A stretch of DNA of 64,000 nt from JBBRHH01 sp963788015 (GTDB lineage: Bacteria; Planctomycetota; Phycisphaerae; Tepidisphaerales; Tepidisphaeraceae), in contig CAWBEY010000010.1 in NCBI GenBank assembly GCA_963788015.1, positions 124,001 through 188,000 on the forward strand, written 5' to 3'. A model generated the notes under the pieces. It was not told the origin of the DNA, ran no database searches, and worked only from the letters and a program-made list of their open reading frames with translations. Positions within the stretch are counted from its first letter, which is position 1. Each line of letters begins with the position of its first letter. Positions 57,857 to 64,000 of the stretch are shown piece by piece. The position numbers were made by a program, and so were the translations under genes.

Positions 57857-58951
57857 ATGCCGCACGATCCCAAACCCGCGGTTCGCCCCCTCCCCCTGAT
57901 CGCGGCCATGCTCGCGACGCTGCTGTCTGTGGCCACCGCCCCCGCTGTAACCCCCGCCGAGGCCGACCTCGCCTTCAACTCCTTGAACAAGACATTTTGG
58001 GATCCTGCCGCCCAGTTCTTCCGCAAGGAAGAATCCGGGCCGAAAAAGGCCGATTTCTGGTTTGCCGCCCAGCTCTGGGAGACTGTGATGGACCGGTACG
58101 ACCGCACCGGCGCGGCCGGCGTGAAGCGCCAGATTGGCGAAGTCTACGACGGGTTCGTGAGGAGATACCCGGACTGGACCACTAACAAGTACAACGATGA
58201 CATCATGTGGTGGGCCATCGCCTGCGCCCGCGCCTATCGGATTACTGACGAAGATCGCTACCTGAAAAAGGCTAAAGCCAGCTTCGACTTTGTCTACGAC
58301 CATTTTCTGGACGACAAATTCGGCGGCGGCCTTTACTGGATTAGCGAGCGGACTTGCAAGAACAGTTGTCTGAACTGCCCCGCGGTGATAGCGGCAGTAC
58401 GGCTTTCCGTTTTACTCACGGATGATTCCTATCTTGAAAAGGCCAAAAGCCTTTACGCGTGGCAGAAGAAGACGCTGACGGACGGAAAAGGAAAGGTTTT
58501 TGACAACATCAACTTTGACAAACGAGGACAACAGGCCCGGGTGGGCCAATTCTCCCTCACCTACAATCAGGGCACGTTCATAGGGGCCGCGGTGCTTCTT
58601 TATCAGCGGACGAAAGAAGAGGCGTATCTGGACGACGCGGTCAACGCCGCGGAATGGACGAAGGCGAATCTATGCGTCGGCGACGAGCGGATTCTCAGGA
58701 GCGAAGGCGAGGGGGACGGCGGGGCGTTTAAGGGGATCTTCGTTCGTTACATGAAACTCCTGATCCATGATTGTGGGCGCGACGAGTTTCTGCCGTGGAT
58801 GAAGGCCAACGCGGACGCCGCCTGGCGCAATCGCCGCCCGGCTGACAACATCATCGGACACGACTGGACGGCGGCCGGCAAGCCAAAAATACAAAGTCAA
58901 TCGGCTGCCAGTGGGGTCGCGGTTCTTCTGTGCTTCACGGAGAGCAAGTAA
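57857..58951 (+). CDS. Secreted glycoside hydrolase family 76 (alpha-1,6-mannanase type)
   Basis: 364 residues from ATG 57857 with GGAG 9 bases upstream. Signal peptide PLPLIAAMLATLLSVATAPA. An (alpha/alpha)6 barrel follows: LAFNSLNKTFWDPAAQFF, FWFAAQLWETVMDRY, and TNKYNDDIMWWAIACARAYR, where the Asp-Asp pair is the GH76 catalytic pair. Then FGGGLYWISERTCKNSCLN, SLTYNQGTFIGAAVLLYQ and GAFKGIFVRYMKLLI complete the family pattern. Acts on alpha-1,6-linked mannose polymers in fungal walls or bacterial mannans outside the cytoplasm. Full length, no breaks. Confidence 0.88.
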   Translation: MPHDPKPAVRPLPLIAAMLATLLSVATAPAVTPAEADLAFNSLNKTFWDPAAQFFRKEESGPKKADFWFAAQLWETVMDRYDRTGAAGVKRQIGEVYDGFVRRYPDWTTNKYNDDIMWWAIACARAYRITDEDRYLKKAKASFDFVYDHFLDDKFGGGLYWISERTCKNSCLNCPAVIAAVRLSVLLTDDSYLEKAKSLYAWQKKTLTDGKGKVFDNINFDKRGQQARVGQFSLTYNQGTFIGAAVLLYQRTKEEAYLDDAVNAAEWTKANLCVGDERILRSEGEGDGGAFKGIFVRYMKLLIHDCGRDEFLPWMKANADAAWRNRRPADNIIGHDWTAAGKPKIQSQSAASGVAVLLCFTESK

Positions 58952-59029
58952 CGGGGGTGGCGAGGATCTGCGGCTTGAGTTTTTCTTTCCCGATGAACGG
59001 ATAGTCCATCCCCTCACCCCCCATTCCCT

Positions 59030-59329
59030 TCACAACCGCCCCAGCTTGAACTGCCACAGCACCACCAGCACCGCTCCGGCCAGCACCGCAAGCAATGCCC
59101 CGGTGACGACCTTCCCCTGGGCCTGATGGGCCGGCGAGGGCACAAGTGCGATCTCGATGCGTCCCAGGCCCCACAGCAGTAGACCACCCACCAACATCAC
59201 GACTCCCCACAGCGGCTCCTGCGGTTGCGGCCCGGCCCCATCCCCCCGCGTAAGCCCACGAATCAGCCCATCGAGAAAACAAATTACGCCCAGAGTAAAT
59301 GCAACAACGCCGAGGACCATGGACATCAT
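59030..59329 (-). CDS. Small three-helix membrane protein
   Basis: About 99 residues from the ATG at 59329 (frame open to 59389). Helices: MVLGVVAFTLGVICFLDGLI, LWGVVMLVGGLLLWGLGRIE and ALLAVLAGAVLVVLWQFKL. It is convergent with the GH76 gene and divergent from the two-component genes. No family recognised. Confidence 0.55.
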   Translation of the reverse strand: MMSMVLGVVAFTLGVICFLDGLIRGLTRGDGAGPQPQEPLWGVVMLVGGLLLWGLGRIEIALVPSPAHQAQGKVVTGALLAVLAGAVLVVLWQFKLGRL

Positions 59330-59615
59330 AGACCACTTCCCTTCCGCCCACTCCCGCACCGAAAACACACTGCTTCGCCAACGCCCCATCCAATTATCAG
59401 TCTACCACCTCCATGCAACCCTTGCCTCATTGATGCAGACAATCCCACCAGAGGAAAGACGCGACGTTGCCGGATATTCACCGGGACTCCTGGCAACTAG
59501 CACCCCGAATCCCCTCCTTCATCTTCCCTTAAGGTCCACTCCTGCTACCCTCACCAACAAACGTACTCTCACTTCCCAAACTCGAAATAGCCGCCCCTTG
59601 TCTGGAGCTAACCCC

Positions 59616-60269
59616 ATGCGCGTGCTCGTCGTTGAAGATGAACCCGATCTGCTCGACGCCCTCGTCCAGGCCCTGCGCGAGGAAGGCTACGCCGTCGACT
59701 CGGCCGAAGACGGCGAAGACGGCCTCTTCAAAGCATCCGGCGGCCAATACGACGCCATCGTCCTCGACCTCATGCTCCCCGGCCTCGACGGCTGGAGCGT
59801 GCTCAAGCAACTCCGCCAAACCCACGCCGTTCCCGTCCTCATCCTCACCGCCCGCGATGCCCTCCCCGACCGCGTTCGCGGCCTCGACACTGGCGCCGAT
59901 GACTACCTCACCAAGCCCTTCGCACTGGCCGAACTCCTCGCCCGCCTCCGCGCCCTGATCCGCCGCTCGGCCGGCAAAGCCGACGCCTCCATCACCATCG
60001 GCGACGTCGTCATCGACACCGCCGCCCGCGGCGTCTTTCAGGCCGGCCAGCCCGTCGAGCTCACCCCCCGCGAATATGCCCTCGTCGAGTTGTTGGCCAT
60101 GCACAAGGGCAAGCTCGTCACCCGCGCCATGATTTACGATCACCTGTTCGACGAAGAAGACGATTCACTCTCCAACCTCATCGACGTCCACGTCTCCAAC
60201 GTCCGAAAGAAGCTGGGCAAGGATTTCATCACCACCCGCCGGGGCGAAGGGTATGTGATCCATGTTTAA
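59616..60269 (+). CDS. OmpR/PhoB-type response regulator
   Basis: 217 residues. Receiver domain (1-118): acidic EDEPD, phospho-acceptor Asp in YDAIVLDLMLPGLDG, Thr in VPVLILTARD and Lys in DDYLTKPFALAELLARLRAL. Winged-helix DNA-binding domain (~125-217): VELTPREYALVELLAMHKGK, LSNLIDVHVSNVRKKLGKDF, ITTRRGEGYVIHV. The ATG at 59616 follows a weak GGAG 9 bases away; the frame is open far upstream but that part is not conserved-looking. The stop overlaps the kinase start (ATGTTTAA), so the two are translationally coupled. Confidence 0.9.
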   Translation: MRVLVVEDEPDLLDALVQALREEGYAVDSAEDGEDGLFKASGGQYDAIVLDLMLPGLDGWSVLKQLRQTHAVPVLILTARDALPDRVRGLDTGADDYLTKPFALAELLARLRALIRRSAGKADASITIGDVVIDTAARGVFQAGQPVELTPREYALVELLAMHKGKLVTRAMIYDHLFDEEDDSLSNLIDVHVSNVRKKLGKDFITTRRGEGYVIHV

Positions 60270-61884
60270 GTCAATCCGATGGACACTTCAGGGCTGGCAC
60301 GCCGCGCTCCTCGCGCTGGCGCTGGCCGGCTTTGGCTTTGCCTCTTATCTGGAGATCAGCCGCACCAAGTACAAGGAAATCGACGCCGAGCTCGAAGGCG
60401 CTGCCAACGTGCTGCTCGCCAAGCTGCGCCGCCCACCCCCCAGGCGAAACGAACCCAACGCCCCCCCGCCCCGCCCGGGCCAGGATTCCCGCCGCACCGG
60501 CCCCGACGACCGCCGCCGGAAGATCGCGGCCCCGAAGATCGCGGCCCCAATAACCGTGGTCCTAATGATGGCGGCCCCGGCTTCGACCCCAACCGCCCGC
60601 CCCGTCCGGACGACAACGGCCCACCCCGTCCCGACGACGATCCACCGCCCGGCTCCGATGACCAGGGCCCGCGTCCGGAAGATCCCCCGCCGCGCCAGGG
60701 CGCTGACCCTGACCTCCAGCCTCCCCCCGGCTTCGTTCACCGCTTCAGCGACAACCCCAAAGAAATGCCCTACTTCATCGTCTGGCGCGAAGACGGCGCA
60801 GTCATCAAAGCCTCTGGCAACATCCCGCCCGAGATCAAGCAGGCCGGCCCCACCGCCGTCGCACAGCCCAACCGTCCCCGCCAGCACGGCCTGGTCCGCG
60901 AAGTCACCCTCGCCGACCCCAGCGGCCGGCGCGTCCTGGTCGGCCGGCCCATCGGCCCCGAAATCGACCAACTCCGCCGCCTCGTCTGGCTCATGTCCGC
61001 CACCGGCGGCGCGGTCCTCCTCGTCGGTCTCTGCGGCGGCTGGCTTCTCTCCCGCCGCGCTATCCGGCCCATCGACTCCATCAGCGCCACCGCCGAAGCC
61101 ATCTCCGCCAGCAACCTCTCCGGCCGGATCGATCTCAAAAACGTCCCCGACGAGCTCGCCGTCTTGGCCGAAGTCCTCAACGCCACCTTCTGCCGCCTCG
61201 AAAGCGCCTTCGCCCAGCAAGTCCAATTCACCGCCGACGCCTCCCACGAGCTTCGCACCCCGCTGGCCGTCATCCATTCCCACACCGAGCTTGCCCTCTC
61301 CCGCGATCGCTCCGCCCCCGAATACCGCCAGACCCTGCAAACCTGCCTCAAAGCCTCCGGCCGAATGAAGGGCCTGGTCGAATCCCTCCTCCTCCTCGCC
61401 CGCGCCGACGCCGGCGGCCTGAAACTCGACGTCGCCACCTTCGACCTTCGCCAGGCCGTCGAAGATTCCGTCCAGCTCGTCGCTCCTCTCGCCGCCGAGC
61501 GCAATATCCACATCGAAACCGATCTCATGCCCGCGGCCATCGAAGGCGACGTTTCTCAAATCTCGCAGGTCATCACCAACCTCCTCACCAACGCCATCCG
61601 CTACAACCGCGAAGGCGGCCGCGTCCGCATTACCACCCGCGTCGAAGGCGCTCGAGGCCCTGGTGAGCGTCTCCGACACCGGCGTCGGCATCGCACCGGA
61701 ACATCTCCCCCACGTCTTCGACCGCTTCTACCGCGCCGACCCCGCCCGCTCCCGCAAGGCCGGCGGCAACGGCCTGGGCCTCGCCATCTGCAAAAGCATC
61801 ATCGAAGCCCACAATGGCGACATCAGCGCCACCAGCCGCGTCGGCGAAGGCACAACCTTCTGGGTCCGCCTCCCCCGCCCGTAA
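60262..61884 (+). CDS. Sensor histidine kinase with Pro/Asp-rich periplasmic loop (two frameshifts)
   Basis: Helix 1 is WHAALLALALAGFGFASYLE. A ~180-residue extracytoplasmic region follows, rich in Pro, Asp and Gly (GPNDGGPGFDPNRPPRPDD; PPRPDDDPPPGSDDQGPRPE), then VVREVT-like strands (FIVWREDGAVIKASGNIPPE). Helix 2 is LMSATGGAVLLVGLCGGWLL, then HAMP (IRPIDSISATAEAISASNLS), HisKA with the phospho-His in FTADASHELRTPLAVIHSHT and the ATPase domain (N-box QVITNLLTNAIRYNREGG, G1 SDTGVGIAPEHLP, F-box FDRFYRADPARSR, G2 GGNGLGLAICKSI). Frame changes lie in the Pro-rich stretch (about 60.48 kb) and near 61.66 kb. It starts inside the response regulator stop, a classic operon pair. Confidence 0.88.
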
Positions 61885-61988
61885 TTCTCTGTGGACCGAC
61901 TCCGCCCTGTCGGATCGTCACGCGGCCAATCGACCTTGCTCTCGCTCGGCCACCCGTCACGCGAGCTTTTGTACGCGGTGATACCCTC

Positions 61989-63328
61989 TCACGCCGTCCC
62001 TGGCACGATATCCACGATGCTCACCGGACGTCTCAGCCTCTCATTCAGCTGTCCGGCCGTGATTTCCTTCTCCGAACGGCTGATCACCACCGTCGCCACG
62101 CCGTTGCCGATCAGGTTGGTGATCGCACGGCATTCGCTCATGAACCGATCAATCCCGATGAGCAGGGCCACCGATTGGATCGGAATGGTCGGCACCGCCG
62201 CCAGCGTCGCGGCCAGTGTCACGAACCCCGCGCCGGTGACACCCGTTGCCCCCTTGGACGAGATCATCGCCACCACTAAAAGTGTGATCTGCTGCCCCAG
62301 CGTCAGCGGCGTATCGGTGGCCTGCGCAAGAAGATGGCGGCCATCGTCATGTAGATGTTGGTCCCGTCCAGATTGAAGCTGTAACCCGTCGGAACCACAA
62401 AACCGACCGTCGATTCCGCGCAGCCCAGCCGCCGAAGTTTCTCGCAGAATACCCGGCAGCGCCGTCTCCGAGGAGCTGGTGCCCAGCACCAGAAAGATCT
62501 CTTCCTTGATGTAGTTGATGAACGTAAAAATGGAAAAACCCGGCCACCCGCGCGATCACGCCCAGGACGAGCACGACGAAAATCCCGGCCGTCGCATAGA
62601 AGCCGATCATCAACGAGAGCAGCGGGCCAAGGGCCCGCAGGCCCTGGCTGCCGACTGTGAAAGCCATCGCCCCCAGCGCCGCCAGCGGGGCCACCTTCAC
62701 GATGATGTGCATGATCCCGAAGAAGACCTTCTCGCCACGCTCCAGAAATTCCAGGACGGGTTTTCCGCGCTCTCCCATGAAGCCGACGGCGAAGGCAGAG
62801 AGAATCGATACCAGAAGCACTTGAAGGATGTCGCCGGTGGCGAAAGCGTCAAAATACGATTTTGGGATGATGTTCAGAAAAAAGTCGGCCGTTGTCTGCG
62901 CGTGGCCTTTTTCCGCGTAACTCTTGCCAATGGTCGGATCAAGCGTTAGCGGGTTGATATGAAAATTCGCGCCGGGCTTCCAGACGTTCACGACAATCAA
63001 GCCGATGATGAGGGCGAACGTGGAGACCACCTCGAAGTAGACGATGGTCTTTATTCCAAGCCGGCCAAGCTTCTTCTTGTCGGTCATGGACGCGATGCCG
63101 TGAACGACCGTGCAGAAGATGATCGGGGCGATGATCATCTTCACCAGCTTGATGAAACCATCGCCCAAGCGGCTTGAGCGACTTTCCAAAATTCGGGAAG
63201 AAGTAGCCGATGGCAATGCCCAGCGCGACGGCCATCAGCACCTGAACGTACAAGATCCGATACCAGGGCTTTCGCATGCCACGAGCCTCTGGTGTTCCGG
63301 CGTACTCCAGTGGTTGTGGTGTTGTCAT
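61989..63328 (-). CDS. dctA: DctA-type dicarboxylate/amino acid:cation symporter (SLC1 family), frameshifted
   Basis: Starts MTTPQPLEYAGTPEARGMRK at 63328; helices YVQVLMAVALGIAIGYFFPN and FGKSLKPLG. A break near 63195 leads to LGDGFIKLVKMIIAPIIFCT, VVHGIASMTDKKKLGRLGIK and FALIIGLIVVNVWKPGANFH. Later breaks near 62.53, 62.42 and 62.33 kb (the last a missing G in TTCTTGGCGCAG). Family signatures remain: FLVLGTSSSETALPGIL, GYSFNLDGTNIYMTMAAIFL (restored), SSKGATGVTGAGFVTLAATL and GIDRFMSECRAITNLIGNGV. The protein imports C4-dicarboxylates or glutamate/aspartate with cations at the inner membrane. It lies 113 bases after the patatin-like gene on the same strand. Confidence 0.85.
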
Positions 63329-63441
63329 GATGTGTGGTTCCGGACGGCGATGACTCCTCCTTCTAAACCACATTGCTGCTCGCCCGTCAACTGGCGTTCC
63401 GTCTTGTTTTCGACGGTTGCTCTGGGCGGCACCGGTCCAGA

Positions 63442-64000
63442 CTACGCGTTGGGTTCAAGATATTTCCTGACCTGCGCGACGAGCCCCTCCCAGTTTGCAA
63501 AAGCGGTTGCGTCGCCGCACATCTTATCCATCGCGTATTCCCCTAGATGACGATAGCTCTCGAACTGTGACTCGGTAAAAAATTGGTTGGCGGTTGTCTC
63601 GTGAGGAAACTCATCCTGCCCCTTCGCATAATTATAAATATCCACCGGTTCTTGTTCGTAGAGCGCGGGCTTGATGTAAATCAGGTGGCCATCCGGCGCA
63701 TTGATTAACGTTTTTGGAACAGTTGGATGCGGTACTTTATCCACCTCGGAGTAACGAATCGTCCCAAGCGCGCAGTATCGGCCGCCGGCCTCCTTCGAGC
63801 CCCTCGGGAAGATGCGGATCTTCGCCTCGAATTCGATGGGGATGCCCATGTCAATGTAGATTTTGCGCACGGCGTTGGCCAGGTCTTCGAAGCCAAAAGA
63901 GTTGTCCTGACCCGCGTCGCTGACGACGATGTAGCGGCAACGGCGAAGGACCATTTCGTAAAGGCCCAGGTTGTCGAAGTGCCCGCCGTCCGAGAGATAA
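63442..64000 (-). CDS. Patatin-like phospholipase-family protein, C-terminal part
   Basis: The frame runs off the right edge. Visible residues start YLSDGGHFDNLGLYEMVLRR, in which D-G-G is the catalytic-Asp motif of the patatin Ser-Asp dyad. Then IVVSDAGQDNSFGFEDLANA, VRKIYIDMGIPIEFEAKIRI and a C-terminal acid-rich region (YAKGQDEFPHETTANQFFTE; SQFESYRHLGEYAMDKM). This architecture is seen in bacterial patatin-like proteins with a membrane N-terminal half, which would lie outside this window. The G-x-S-x-G nucleophile cannot be checked here. Confidence 0.75.
   Translation of the reverse strand, partial: YLSDGGHFDNLGLYEMVLRRCRYIVVSDAGQDNSFGFEDLANAVRKIYIDMGIPIEFEAKIRIFPRGSKEAGGRYCALGTIRYSEVDKVPHPTVPKTLINAPDGHLIYIKPALYEQEPVDIYNYAKGQDEFPHETTANQFFTESQFESYRHLGEYAMDKMCGDATAFANWEGLVAQVRKYLEPNA

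Noticed and set aside
61885..61988. Terminator between the histidine kinase and dctA
   Set aside because: CCGAC...GTCGG can pair but the stem is short and no T-run follows on either strand.

Overview
The window looks like a chromosome segment of a GC-rich planctomycete, most likely class Phycisphaerae. The clues are an N-terminal LEERRLLS-type motif on a secreted protease, a CPWCAYNLTG...CPECG zinc ribbon, a kinase fused to WD40 propellers, and a giant secreted protein built of autotransporter-associated beta-strand repeats (PATR). This placement rests on family knowledge, not on a marker gene. No rRNA, tRNA or CRISPR array was seen.

Layout. (1) 1-29598, minus strand: one giant surface-protein gene of at least ~9,860 codons, with its 3' end off the left edge. 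It is made of PATR beta-helix stretches separated by recurring boundary modules. It carries several PA14-like domains, an L-type-lectin-like domain and a choice-of-anchor-type tail. (2) 30186-34875, minus: four genes for TPR-type and small membrane proteins, then 35047-37634, minus: a sedolisin (S53) protease. All read toward the giant gene. (3) 37.66-39.39 kb: no convincing gene, but several short repeats. (4) 39394-40786: an IS256-family insertion sequence with inverted repeats and an 8-bp target duplication. (5) 41.0-45.3 kb: a small receiver-like protein, then a beta-oxidation pair (FadJ/FadB-type alpha subunit and acyl-CoA dehydrogenase). (6) 45.4-50.7 kb: an acyltransferase-type membrane protein, a zinc-ribbon membrane protein, a DUF354 glycosyltransferase-like protein, an SGNH-hydrolase-like protein and a small membrane protein. 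(7) 50.7-54.3 kb: a Ser/Thr kinase with 14 WD40 repeats. (8) 54.5-59.4 kb: small and medium membrane proteins, an AT-richer orphan, a PQQ-like beta-propeller and a GH76 glycosidase. (9) 59.6-63.3 kb: an OmpR-type two-component system and a DctA-type transporter. (10) Right edge: the C-terminal part of a patatin-like protein.

Sequence quality matters when reading this window. Many otherwise convincing genes (giant gene, sedolisin, IS transposase, acyl-CoA dehydrogenase, FadJ, kinase, histidine kinase, DctA) are broken by 1-2 base indels. Several fall in homopolymers or short GC repeats, and the reading always resumes in another frame with the expected family sequence. Residual long-read indel errors are the simplest explanation; true decay is possible for the IS element. 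I therefore annotate whole genes across the breaks and list the separate open segments of the giant gene.

The most unusual content is the giant gene: it looks like four PATR proteins joined end to end, each unit carrying at least one carbohydrate-binding-type domain. Upstream of it on the same strand sits a cluster of membrane TPR proteins and a secreted protease. A role in building or displaying a surface adhesive layer is an inference from context only.
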